From: an uncultured bacterium
GTDB lineage: Bacteria > Bacteroidota > Bacteroidia > Bacteroidales > Muribaculaceae
Reading direction: 5' to 3'
NCBI GenBank assembly: GCA_905214735.1
Contig: CAJMNI010000041.1
Coordinates: 1 to 21,788 of the forward strand
DNA: 21,788 bases
Within the stretch, counting starts at the first letter, position 1. Every line of letters starts with the position of its first letter. Positions 1-7,297 of this stretch are shown piece after piece. Both the position numbers and the translations under genes were made by a program. The notes under the pieces are model-generated. The model was not told where the DNA came from and did no database searches. It worked only from the letters and a program-made list of their open reading frames with translations.

Positions 1-56
1 TTATTTTTCAAGAAAAAACAGATTTTTAGTTACTTTTTCAAGGAAATCTCAGAATT

Positions 57-103
57 ATATAAGTCTTATGAATCATATAAGTCTTATAAGTCTTATAATT
101 ATC
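57..103. repeat. 9-bp tandem repeat (ATAAGTCTT) in AT-rich leader
   Basis: The 9-mer ATAAGTCTT occurs at 59-67, 77-85 and 86-94, with a degenerate unit (ATGAATCAT) at 68-76, giving four units in perfect 9-bp phase. The longer word TATAAGTCTTAT is therefore present three times. A second direct repeat, TTTTTCAAG, lies at 4-12 and 34-42. The repeats sit about 100 bp upstream of the RelA/SpoT homologue start. No function is evident; they may be a replication-slippage tract or a regulatory spacer. Confidence 0.75.
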
Positions 104-160
104 ATAAACCTTATCGCTCAGATAATTTTGACATAGTTTCTAAAAGTCGATTCTTTTAAT

Positions 161-168
161 TATCTTTG
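161..168 (+). promoter_or_regulatory. Bacteroidetes -7 promoter element (TATCTTTG) for the RSH gene
   Basis: TATCTTTG matches the Bacteroidetes sigma-ABfr -7 consensus TAnnTTTG exactly. No good TTG lies 19-21 bp upstream; the best nearby candidate is the weak GTTTC around 136-140. Transcription would start near 173, leaving a leader of about 26 nt before the ATG at 199. This helps decide the start, because a TTG codon at 166 lies inside the promoter element. Confidence 0.6.
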
Positions 169-198
169 CCGGAAATTGTTCCGGAAATAAAATTGGTT

Positions 199-2088
199 AT
201 GGACGATGATGCTTGCCGCAGAAAGATGGCGGAATATGCCGGTGTAATAGAGGAAAAAGCCGACCATGTGTTTGAAGTGATGGCTCCGAGATGCACTCCC
301 GGCGAGATGGCGAAGCTTCATGAAGCTTTCCAACTGGCTTACGAAGCGCACTCGCATCAGTTTCGCCGTTCGGGCGAACCATATATACTTCATCCCATAG
401 CGGTCGCCACAATCGCTGCAGAAGAATTGTGGCTCGACGCCGCTCCGGTTATCGCCGCATTCCTTCATGATGTGGTTGAAGACACCGACTATACCAACGA
501 TGATATTCGCGAGCGTTTCGGCGATGACGTGGCTTTTCTCGTGAGAGTGGTGACGAAAAGCAAAAAGGAGCGGCATGGGCAGGAATCCAAACAGGTGGCC
601 AACTATCGGCAGATGCTCAACTCCGTGCAATATGACATTCGGGCACTTCTTGTCAAACTCGCCGACCGCCTCCACAACATGCGGACCCTATCGTCGATGC
701 GCCCCGACAAGCAAATGAAAATAGCCGGGGAGACCGACTATTTCTATGCTCCGCTCGCCAACCGTCTCGGGCTCTACAACGTCAAGACCGAGCTCGAAAA
801 CCTCAGCCTCCGCTTCCGTTGTCCGCATGAATTCGAGGAGATGGAGATGCTCATCGCCCGCGACAAAGAGGCGCAAAAAGAACGCCTCGCCACCTTCTGC
901 CGTGAGATCAAATCGACACTCGCCGTGGCCGGAATCAATGTCGATGTTTATATCGAATATCGCCGACCTTATTCCATCTGGAGAAAGATGCGTAAATATG
1001 GCGACGATTTCAACCATCTGAAATACCGACATTTCACCGAAATAGTTTTCGACTGTCCCGATGATGTCTCGGAAAAAGACATGGCTCTGCGCATCTATTC
1101 CGTGCTTACCAACCGCTTCAAGGAGAAACCCGGAGGAATTTCCAACTATATCGACACTCCGAAAGAGAACGGTTATCAGAGTTTTCACATGAAACTCCTG
1201 GCCGACTTCGGTCGATGGCAGGAGGTGCACATCTGCAGCCGCAGGATGGTGCGTGATTCGCAGCTCGGTTGTGTGGCCGAACGAACGGAAGACAATATCC
1301 GCCGCTGGATCGACAAGTTCCGCAAGGTGCTGAAAGATATATCCAACCAGGGCAACGGTCAGAATTTCATAGAAAACGTGGTGTCGGCCTTCTATAACGA
1401 CGACATCATGACGTTCACTCCGAAAGGAAAAGAGGTGGTTCTCCCGCAGAAGGCCACGGTGCTTGACTTCGCTTATGAGGTGCATTCCGATCTTGGCGAG
1501 CATGCCAAGTATGCGCGCATCAATGGTTTTCTCGCCTCGGTGAAAGCTCCGTTGCGCCGCGGAGACGTTGTGGAGATCTTCACCGATCCGGCCTCCGTGC
1601 CGCAGCCCGACTGGCTCGACTCGGTGGTGACTTTCAAAGCCAAACGCGCCATCCATGCCTATCTTTCGAGGATTCCCGCTCCCGACTATCTGCGCTGCCC
1701 CGACTGCAATCCGATTCCCGGAGAAGAGGTGGTCGGTTTCCGAAGCCACGACGGCCGGATAATGATGCATAAGCGTGACTGCCCGATAGCTATAAGGCTC
1801 GCCTCCCAATATGGCGACAGCATCGTTTCAGTGGAATATGAGCCCGACGGCACTCTCTTCCCCGTGACGATAGAGATCCGCGCCGTCGACCGATTCCATC
1901 TTTTTATCGACGTGGTCGATGCGATCACCAACCATCTCAATCTCTCCATGGAGTCTTTCAACACCGAGACCAAAGACTCCATCGTGACGTTGCGCATCTC
2001 CTTCTCTGTCCATTCCTTCGACGAACTGCAATCGATTATCCGGCATATATCGGGCATAGAGGGTGTCGACGAAGTGAAGCGCAAATAG
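199..2088 (+). CDS. RelA/SpoT family protein, hydrolase-type, with degenerate (p)ppGpp synthetase domain
   Basis: This is a 629-residue long-type RSH enzyme that should control (p)ppGpp levels in the cytoplasm. The N-terminal HD hydrolase domain (about 30-190) keeps the known catalytic set: the RRSGEPYILHP motif with H65, HDVVEDT with H90 D91 E94 D95, and LADRLHNMRT with D156. The synthetase domain (about 250-365) keeps NGYQSFH (324-330) and a Glu at 342. However, the normally invariant D-L-x-A-x-R strand has become K-Y-R-H-F-T-E, so the Mg-binding Asp aligns with Y276 and the nucleotide-binding Arg with E281. The GRPKHIYS loop is also altered (EYRRPYS), and the EIQIRT and AAHW segments are lost. 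Then follow TGS (about 402-463), a zinc-finger-like domain (C500, C503, H524, C528) and a C-terminal ACT domain (about 554-629). I chose ATG 199 because the upstream TTG (166) overlaps the promoter. It is likely a hydrolase-only paralogue. Confidence 0.88.
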   Translation: MDDDACRRKMAEYAGVIEEKADHVFEVMAPRCTPGEMAKLHEAFQLAYEAHSHQFRRSGEPYILHPIAVATIAAEELWLDAAPVIAAFLHDVVEDTDYTNDDIRERFGDDVAFLVRVVTKSKKERHGQESKQVANYRQMLNSVQYDIRALLVKLADRLHNMRTLSSMRPDKQMKIAGETDYFYAPLANRLGLYNVKTELENLSLRFRCPHEFEEMEMLIARDKEAQKERLATFCREIKSTLAVAGINVDVYIEYRRPYSIWRKMRKYGDDFNHLKYRHFTEIVFDCPDDVSEKDMALRIYSVLTNRFKEKPGGISNYIDTPKENGYQSFHMKLLADFGRWQEVHICSRRMVRDSQLGCVAERTEDNIRRWIDKFRKVLKDISNQGNGQNFIENVVSAFYNDDIMTFTPKGKEVVLPQKATVLDFAYEVHSDLGEHAKYARINGFLASVKAPLRRGDVVEIFTDPASVPQPDWLDSVVTFKAKRAIHAYLSRIPAPDYLRCPDCNPIPGEEVVGFRSHDGRIMMHKRDCPIAIRLASQYGDSIVSVEYEPDGTLFPVTIEIRAVDRFHLFIDVVDAITNHLNLSMESFNTETKDSIVTLRISFSVHSFDELQSIIRHISGIEGVDEVKRK

Positions 2089-2133
2089 CTGATTAATAGT
2101 GAATAATCCGAGATATATCGATAAACTTCCAAA

Positions 2134-2173
2134 AAATCAGAACTTCATAAATCAGAACATTATAAATCAGAAA
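2134..2173. repeat. Three 15-bp-spaced AAATCAGAA repeats before PAS gene
   Basis: AAATCAGAAC occurs at 2134-2143 and 2149-2158, and AAATCAGAAA at 2164-2173. The spacing is exactly 15 bp and the spacers are similar (TTCAT, ATTAT). The last copy ends 5 bp before the ATG at 2179, so the array covers the translation initiation region of the PAS gene. It may be slippage, or A-rich translation-enhancer sequence as is common upstream of Bacteroidetes starts. Confidence 0.75.
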
Positions 2174-2178
2174 TCCGC

Positions 2179-2529
2179 ATGAAAGAATTCGAAAACAGCA
2201 TTCCCGACTGGGCATGGGGAATGAATTGCGCCATAACGGTCTGCGACGCAGATTGCCGCATCATCTATATGAACGCCCGCTCGCGCGAGACTTATAAGAA
2301 ACATGGCGACCTCATAGGTTATAATCTCCTCGACTGTCACCCGGAGAGGGCACAGGCAATTATCCGCCGGCTGCTTGCCGAAGGAGGCCAGAACTGCTAT
2401 ACCATCGAAAAGAAGGGCGTGCACAAGATGATCTATCAGTCGGCATGGACCCGCGACGGCAAAGTGGCCGGACTGGTGGAAGTGTCGATAGTGCTTCCCG
2501 ATGAGTTGCCCCACTATGTGAGGGAATGA
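2179..2529 (+). CDS. Stand-alone PAS domain protein
   Basis: A 116-residue protein that is essentially one PAS fold. The opening strands CDADCRIIYMNARSRETY are typical PAS beta-A/beta-B. The segment IGYNLLDCHPERAQ carries the G-x-N-L-L-D-C-H-P signature seen in PAS domains of the DUF438/PAS_4-like type, and DGKVAGLVEVSIVLPDE is the terminal beta hairpin. No output domain (kinase, GGDEF, HTH), transmembrane helix or signal peptide is present, so it would be a cytoplasmic ligand- or redox-sensing domain acting through a partner. The Cys-His of the CHP motif is a possible cofactor or redox site (inference). It lies 90 bp downstream of the RSH gene on the same strand and may be co-transcribed with it. 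Its stop is 11 bp from that of the convergent ligase gene. Confidence 0.75.
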   Translation: MKEFENSIPDWAWGMNCAITVCDADCRIIYMNARSRETYKKHGDLIGYNLLDCHPERAQAIIRRLLAEGGQNCYTIEKKGVHKMIYQSAWTRDGKVAGLVEVSIVLPDELPHYVRE

Positions 2530-2543
2530 CCTTTCAGGGGTCA
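2527..2543. terminator. Small hairpin spanning two convergent stop codons
   Basis: TGACC (2527-2531) and GGTCA (2539-2543) form a 5-bp inverted repeat with a 7-nt loop. The TGA of the PAS gene is the left arm and the reverse-strand TGA of the ligase gene is the right arm. There is no strong T-tract on either side, so terminator activity is uncertain. Confidence 0.3.
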
Positions 2544-4382
2544 GAGACTCGGATATTTTTCAGCGTAAGCGTCGGAATACATAAATTCGATCTGCTCCGC
2601 ATAATTGCGGTTCACGATCGGACGGCGCACTTTCATCGTGTTGGTGACTTCTCCGGTCATTATCGAGAAATGGTTGGGGAGCAGCACGATGCGCTTGATT
2701 TTTTCAAATTCGGCGATGTCTGTCTGATATTTTGCGATTTCTGAAAGGATGAATTTCACGATTCGCGGATCTTTGCAGAGAGTGTGCGAATCGTCGGAAT
2801 CGATGCCCATTTCGCCGGCCAAGCGCCGCAGTTGCGAGAGATTGGGCACCACGAGGGCGCCGACATATTTCCGCCGGTCGCCGATCACGGCCACTTCGTC
2901 GATATATTTGTTTTCGGCCAGGCGGCTCTCCATCATCTGCGGAGCGATATATTTGCCGTTGGAGGTCTTGAAAAGATCTTTCACGCGCTCGGTCAGTACC
3001 AATGCGCCTGTGGGGGTGAAATGCCCGGCGTCGCCGGTGCGGAAATATCCGTCGTCGGTAAAGGCGGCGGCGTTGGCATCGGGATTGTTGTAATATCCGG
3101 GAGTGACCGAGCCTCCTTTCACGAGAATCTCGCCGTTTTTGTCTATCTTTACTTTCAGTCCGGGAAGAGGCACTCCGACAGTGCCGATCTCATAGCCGAC
3201 GGCGGGGAAGCAGCTCACGGTAGCGGTGGTCTCGCTCAGACCGTAGCCTATGATGATGTCGATACCCACAGACTTCATGAATTCGCAGATCTTGTCGCTG
3301 AGCGGAGCTCCGGCCGTAGGGAAGAAGTTGGGGTTGGGGATTCCTATGGCCAGACGCAGTCGGCTGAAAAGGCGCTTGTCCCAGAAGCCGTAACGTTTCT
3401 CGAGCAGCCAGGGCACCCGCTTCCCGTTGCGGATATAATCGAGGTTGCGGCGACGGCCTGTCTTCAGAGCGCGTCTCACCATAAACTGCTGAAATTTAGA
3501 CATTGAGGCGATTTTATCTTTTACGCCGGCATATACTTTCTCCCAGAATCGTGGCACAGCGCACATCACGTTGGGATGGACCTCATGGATTGTGTCGGCG
3601 ATAAGACGCGGATCATAATTGATGGCGATCGGCACTCCGCGGCTGATAAGGAAATAACACCAGGCTTTCTCGAGAATATGGCTCATGGGGAGGAAAGCCA
3701 TGGAGAGGTCTCGGTCGGAGATTGAGGTGAGCATTCTGATGTGGGCCTCGATCTGAGTGTCGTAATTGGCGTGGGAAATCACCACACCCTTTGATTCCCC
3801 GGTGGTGCCCGAGGTGTAGATCAGCGTGGCCATGTCGTCGGGGAGACCTCGCTCCGAACGAGCTTTGACCTCGGCGTCGATGTCGGCTCTGACCTCCATG
3901 CCGAGTCTCACGAAATCGTCCCAGAAGATGGAAACCGTGTCGTCGGCCTCAAGCTCGAGACCTTCGTTCTTGAAGATAATGATTTTCTCCACTTTCCCAT
4001 GGCGTTTCCAATAGTTGTAGGCGAGCGGATACTGATGCTTGTCGCCCACAAAAATCACGCGGGCGCCGCCGTCGCTGACAATAAAATCAAACTGATTCTG
4101 CACGCTGCTCGAATATATCGGAATCACTGCCATACGGTTGCGGAAGGCGCCGAACTCTGTGATGAGTATCTGGGGCGTATTGGGCGAACAGATGGCGATC
4201 TTGTCTTTCTCGATAAGGCCGAGCGAGGCGAGGGCGTTGGCGGCCACTCTGACCTGCACAGCAAATTCATTCCAGGAAGTCGACAGCCATTCGCCGTCTT
4301 TGCGCCAACAGAAGCGGTAGGCTTCGCGGTCTCCGAATTTTTCTGCCTGCCGGGATATTATTTCAACTAAACGGTTTGCCAT
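2541..4382 (-). CDS. Long-chain acyl-CoA synthetase (AMP-forming)
   Basis: A 613-residue ANL-superfamily adenylating enzyme that activates a carboxylic acid to acyl-AMP and then acyl-CoA. Motifs are complete: P-loop YTSGTTGESKGV (189-200), A4/A5 region with YGLSETTATVS (380-390), TGD (449-451), the hinge around LTERVKDLFKTSNGKYIAP (463-481), and the catalytic A10 Lys in TNTMKVRRP (K584). Length and the LPMSHILEK and VPRFWEKVY segments fit the FadD/FAA-like long-chain group common in Bacteroidales. It is the last gene in the same direction as the steroid-reductase-like operon, 87 bp after the preceding SDR, with a 9-bp-stem hairpin in the gap. It could be co-expressed and might activate a sterol side-chain acid or bile acid, but a general fatty-acid role is equally consistent with the sequence. 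Confidence 0.9.
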   Translation of the reverse strand: MANRLVEIISRQAEKFGDREAYRFCWRKDGEWLSTSWNEFAVQVRVAANALASLGLIEKDKIAICSPNTPQILITEFGAFRNRMAVIPIYSSSVQNQFDFIVSDGGARVIFVGDKHQYPLAYNYWKRHGKVEKIIIFKNEGLELEADDTVSIFWDDFVRLGMEVRADIDAEVKARSERGLPDDMATLIYTSGTTGESKGVVISHANYDTQIEAHIRMLTSISDRDLSMAFLPMSHILEKAWCYFLISRGVPIAINYDPRLIADTIHEVHPNVMCAVPRFWEKVYAGVKDKIASMSKFQQFMVRRALKTGRRRNLDYIRNGKRVPWLLEKRYGFWDKRLFSRLRLAIGIPNPNFFPTAGAPLSDKICEFMKSVGIDIIIGYGLSETTATVSCFPAVGYEIGTVGVPLPGLKVKIDKNGEILVKGGSVTPGYYNNPDANAAAFTDDGYFRTGDAGHFTPTGALVLTERVKDLFKTSNGKYIAPQMMESRLAENKYIDEVAVIGDRRKYVGALVVPNLSQLRRLAGEMGIDSDDSHTLCKDPRIVKFILSEIAKYQTDIAEFEKIKRIVLLPNHFSIMTGEVTNTMKVRRPIVNRNYAEQIEFMYSDAYAEKYPSL

Positions 4383-4400
4383 AAGCTTGGTGTGCTTTTC

Positions 4401-4437
4401 AAGCGCCTCGGTAAGCTCGAGGGAGATTGAGGCGCTT
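4401..4437 (-). terminator. Intercistronic hairpin between SDR and acyl-CoA ligase
   Basis: AAGCGCCTC (4401-4409) and GAGGCGCTT (4429-4437) form a perfect 9-bp stem with a 19-nt loop. On the minus strand it ends about 19 nt before the ligase start. It is followed by GAAAAGC rather than a T-tract, so it may be a weak terminator, an attenuator or an RNA-processing/stability element that separates ligase expression from the upstream operon. Confidence 0.45.
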
Positions 4438-4469
4438 TATAAACTAACGTGAGGATTGAGGGGAATGTT

Positions 4470-5267
4470 TTATTCTCCGAAGTCGTTGATGGGGAATGAA
4501 CGGCGGAGGGTGAAGATCAGGCCGCGGCGGTCGGAAGCAAGAGCCCGGAGCGCAGGAATCGCCCCTTTGGCAGGACGCCTGATGAAGGGGCGGAAAAAGA
4601 TATTGGCCAGAGGGTCATACCATCGGTGCATCGAAATCATGTCGGAATCGACCACGCCGGGGTCGGCGCAATTTACATTGACGCCTTCGCGGGCCGCCAC
4701 CGGGGCGAACTCGGCGGCGAAGCGGGTGATAAGCTTTTTGGAGAGGGCGTAAGTCTTCAGCTGGCCGAATGTTTCGGCGCTGACCGAAGTGGGAAGATTG
4801 TGGCGGCGTCCGGCAAGACGCGTCAGCGAGGTGGTGAAGACCATTCCGCCCCCTTGCGCCACTTGCGGAAGCAACAGCAGATTGAAGAGCCGGGTGTTGA
4901 AGAAATTGACATTGAGAGTCGTTTCAGGGCCGTCGGGGCTGAGGGTGAAATCGCGCATCATCACTCCGGCATTGTTTATCACTCCGGCAAGATGCCGGCC
5001 GTGGAGGGCGTTGACGGCTTCCGTCACCGAACGCGAGTCGTTGAGGTCGAGGTGCAGAAATTCCACATTGGCCTCCGGATTGCGCTTTTTGAGCATGTCG
5101 GCAAGGGTGCGGAATTTCTCTTCCGACCTCACGGCGAGAATCACCTTGACGCCTTCGTCGGCGAGGCGCCGGGTGATCGCCGTGCCGATAGCGCCCGTGG
5201 CGCCGGTCACGATCACCGGCAAACCTTCCGGAAGCCGGCCGAGGTCATATTCGGTCGTGCTGCTCAT
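4470..5267 (-). CDS. Short-chain dehydrogenase/reductase (last gene of steroid-type operon)
   Basis: A 265-residue SDR with a Rossmann NAD(P)-binding motif TGATGAIG (21-28), the NNAG motif (98-101), catalytic S147, and the Y-x3-K pair Y173/K177. The DPGVVDSDM segment after the last core strands corresponds to the usual PG motif. The overall pattern (short Gly-rich loop TGATGAIG, long helix before NNAG, LNVNFFNTRLF) is reminiscent of retinol-dehydrogenase/protochlorophyllide-reductase-like SDRs. The start ATG overlaps the preceding SDR stop by 4 bp (ATGA), implying translational coupling. In this context it is a candidate 3-hydroxysteroid dehydrogenase that interconverts a 3-oxo and a 3-hydroxy group. 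That substrate is inferred from the neighbours, not readable from the motifs. Confidence 0.88.
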   Translation of the reverse strand: MSSTTEYDLGRLPEGLPVIVTGATGAIGTAITRRLADEGVKVILAVRSEEKFRTLADMLKKRNPEANVEFLHLDLNDSRSVTEAVNALHGRHLAGVINNAGVMMRDFTLSPDGPETTLNVNFFNTRLFNLLLLPQVAQGGGMVFTTSLTRLAGRRHNLPTSVSAETFGQLKTYALSKKLITRFAAEFAPVAAREGVNVNCADPGVVDSDMISMHRWYDPLANIFFRPFIRRPAKGAIPALRALASDRRGLIFTLRRSFPINDFGE

Positions 5268-6070
5268 GGGCGGGTGATGTTTTTGTCGAGCATGCGGTGT
5301 TTAACCATCATTCTCAGTGGCGTCGGGGTGATGCCGATGAAGAAGATGGCCAGACGGTTGATGAAGCCGTTGATATATTGCTTGTGGCCGCCGAGCATTT
5401 TGTCGACTGCTTTGCGGGTGAACCTTTCGGGGGTCTGCACGGCATGAATCCTCACCGCAAGCTTCATTAGGTTGTCGGGGAGACCGAAGAGGGAGGTGGC
5501 TATACCTCCGGGACAGGCCGCGGTGCAGGACACTCCCGAATCGCGGAGTTCGTAATGGATGGCGCGCGAGAAAACGCGGATATAAGCCTTTGTGGCAGAA
5601 TACATCGCAATTCCCGGCATAGGCATCCAGCATGACATCGACGACATGTTGAGGATGCGTCCGGAGCCGCGCTTCATGAAGCGGATGGCGAATTCGCGGG
5701 TGAGAGAAGTGACAGCTCTGACATGAAGGTCGATAAAGCAGTCGATCTTACGTTCAGGCGTCTCGGTGACGGGCCGGAAGGAGAATATGCCGGCGTCGTT
5801 GATGAGATAGTCGGGGGTGATGTTCTCGGAGTCGGTGAAGCCGAGAATCTGCGAGGCGCAGTCGGGCGCCGTGAGATCGCAATAGAAAGGGATTGCCTTG
5901 ACGCCGAATTCACCGGAGATTTCGGCAGCGCATTTTTCAAGAGCTTCCCGCTCGTTGCTGACCATCACGAGGTTGCAGCCTCTTGATGCGAGATCGCGGC
6001 AGAAGCAGAGGCCGATGCCGCTGCTCGCCCCGGTCACAACCGCTGTTTTTCCCCTCGGATCATCTTTCAT
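5264..6070 (-). CDS. Short-chain dehydrogenase/reductase, putative hydroxysteroid dehydrogenase
   Basis: A 268-residue classical SDR: cofactor loop TGASSGIG (13-20), catalytic Ser in NMSSMSC (143/144) and Y157-SAT-K161. The usual NNAG motif reads NDAG (91-94), an Asn-to-Asp change at a structurally important position. After CPGGIATSLF the C-terminus is long and basic/hydrophobic, ending in NRLAIFFIGITPTPLR, which may bind substrate or associate with membrane. It overlaps by 4 bp both the OYE-type gene upstream and the second SDR downstream. With a 5-alpha-reductase homologue in the same operon, 3-alpha/3-beta-hydroxysteroid (or bile acid) dehydrogenase activity is the best guess. The two SDRs differ enough to have different stereochemistry or cofactor. 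Family assignment is firm; substrate is inference. Confidence 0.9.
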   Translation of the reverse strand: MKDDPRGKTAVVTGASSGIGLCFCRDLASRGCNLVMVSNEREALEKCAAEISGEFGVKAIPFYCDLTAPDCASQILGFTDSENITPDYLINDAGIFSFRPVTETPERKIDCFIDLHVRAVTSLTREFAIRFMKRGSGRILNMSSMSCWMPMPGIAMYSATKAYIRVFSRAIHYELRDSGVSCTAACPGGIATSLFGLPDNLMKLAVRIHAVQTPERFTRKAVDKMLGGHKQYINGFINRLAIFFIGITPTPLRMMVKHRMLDKNITRP

Positions 6071-7293
6071 CTTGAAGCCCTTTCCTTGATTTTTTCAATC
6101 TCTTTTAAAATTTTCGGCGGAAGGTTGTCGCAATGCTTGTGGCAGGCCATCTCGCGGGAATACATTCTGGCGATGCAATAGTTAACATGGTCACAGCCGC
6201 AGCAGTGGTTTCCTTCTGAGTCGCGCATTTTGTTGACGAAATCGGGTTCGGTGAGCAGCGCGCGGCCCATCTGGATGAAATCGAAGCCTTCGTCGTCGAG
6301 CACCTTGTCGGCCCCTTCGCGGTCTACAACTCCTCCGACATAAACGAGCGTTCCGGGGATTTCCTCGCGGAAACGGCGGGCGTCTTCAAGGAAATAAAGG
6401 GGACGGAAAGGTTCTGTCGGAATCATGAAGCGCCCGAACCAGCGCACGCCATATTTCAGCCAGAGCTGCTTCATATAATAGGTCATCGAGTAGATGGGCA
6501 TCTCGCCGCGCATCACATACATCGGAGCCTTGCTCACGAACCCTCCCGAAAGCACGAGGGCGTGGGCACCGAGTTGATGAAGCTCCTTGGCCACTGTGAC
6601 GCAATCGTCGATTTCGAGTCCCCCCTTGAAACCGTCGCGCATGTTGGTCTTTACGAGGACACCCATGTCTGATCCGGCGGCCTTCATCACTTCATCCATA
6701 CACATCCGCATGAAGGTCATCCGGTTATCGAGCGAACCACCGAAGCGGTCGCGGCGATGGTTGGTATAGGGCGAGAGGAACTGGGAGATGAGGTAACCAT
6801 GGCCGGCATGGACCTCGACGCAGTCGAATCCGGCGTCGCGGGCGGTGCGCACGGCGTCGCCGAAGTTACGGGCGATCTCTTTGAGTTCATCTTCGCGCAG
6901 CCCCCTGACGAAAGTAGGGGAATATAAATTGAATCCGGTCGAGGCGCCGACGGGCGTGCCTCCGGCTGTGGAACGGTGGGTCATATTGCCGCAGTGTCCG
7001 ATCTGGATGGAGGCTTTGGCCCCCCGGGCATGGATGCCGTCGGTGATTTCCCGCAGGTCGGGCACTATTTCGGGCCGGAGCCATAGCTGGGTGTCGAAAG
7101 AGAGCGCCGAACGGCAGATGCCGGCATAGGCGAGGGTGGTCATCCCCACGCCCCCTTCGGCCACGCTCCAGTGATAATCGCGCAGCATCTCTGTTGGGCC
7201 GTTGTCTTTGCCCATACCTTCGAACGCCGCGCTGCGGATCGTGCGGTTGCGCAGTTCGACCGGTCCTATCTTGGAGGGAGTGAATAGTTTCAT
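6067..7293 (-). CDS. Old-yellow-enzyme family NADH:flavin oxidoreductase with Cys cluster (putative 3-oxo-delta-4-steroid reductase)
   Basis: A 408-residue protein whose first 350 residues are an FMN-binding TIM barrel of the OYE/2,4-dienoyl-CoA reductase class. Visible features are LFTPSKIGPVELRNR at the N-terminus, QIGHCG (97-102), VEVHAGHGYLISQFLSP (159-175) with the typical His-x2-His and Tyr167, NHRRDRFGGSLDNR (178-191), and the phosphate-binding end GRALLTEPDF (343-352). A Cys-rich tail follows: C364, C365, C367, C373, C384, C388. This resembles the [4Fe-4S] site of dienoyl-CoA reductases, but the second FAD/NAD(P) domain (about 250 residues) is absent. It is separated by 4 bp from the 5-alpha-reductase gene and overlaps the next SDR by 4 bp. 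By context it is a candidate bile-acid/steroid delta-4 5-beta-reductase, comparable to BaiCD-type or 5BR-type enzymes. It would need an external electron donor if the Fe-S cluster is real. Confidence 0.87.
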   Translation of the reverse strand: MKLFTPSKIGPVELRNRTIRSAAFEGMGKDNGPTEMLRDYHWSVAEGGVGMTTLAYAGICRSALSFDTQLWLRPEIVPDLREITDGIHARGAKASIQIGHCGNMTHRSTAGGTPVGASTGFNLYSPTFVRGLREDELKEIARNFGDAVRTARDAGFDCVEVHAGHGYLISQFLSPYTNHRRDRFGGSLDNRMTFMRMCMDEVMKAAGSDMGVLVKTNMRDGFKGGLEIDDCVTVAKELHQLGAHALVLSGGFVSKAPMYVMRGEMPIYSMTYYMKQLWLKYGVRWFGRFMIPTEPFRPLYFLEDARRFREEIPGTLVYVGGVVDREGADKVLDDEGFDFIQMGRALLTEPDFVNKMRDSEGNHCCGCDHVNYCIARMYSREMACHKHCDNLPPKILKEIEKIKERASR

Positions 7294-7297
7294 GATC

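Noticed and set aside
166..198. TTG start 11 codons upstream of the RSH ATG
   Set aside because: The TTG lies inside the TATCTTTG promoter element and the added residues are not needed by the fold; ATG 199 is preferred.
688..1809. 373-codon open frame antisense to the RSH gene
   Set aside because: It is opposite a clearly conserved protein and its own translation shows no recognisable domain; open antisense frames are expected at this GC content. The same applies to the long frames opposite the ligase, the CotH gene and PFOR.
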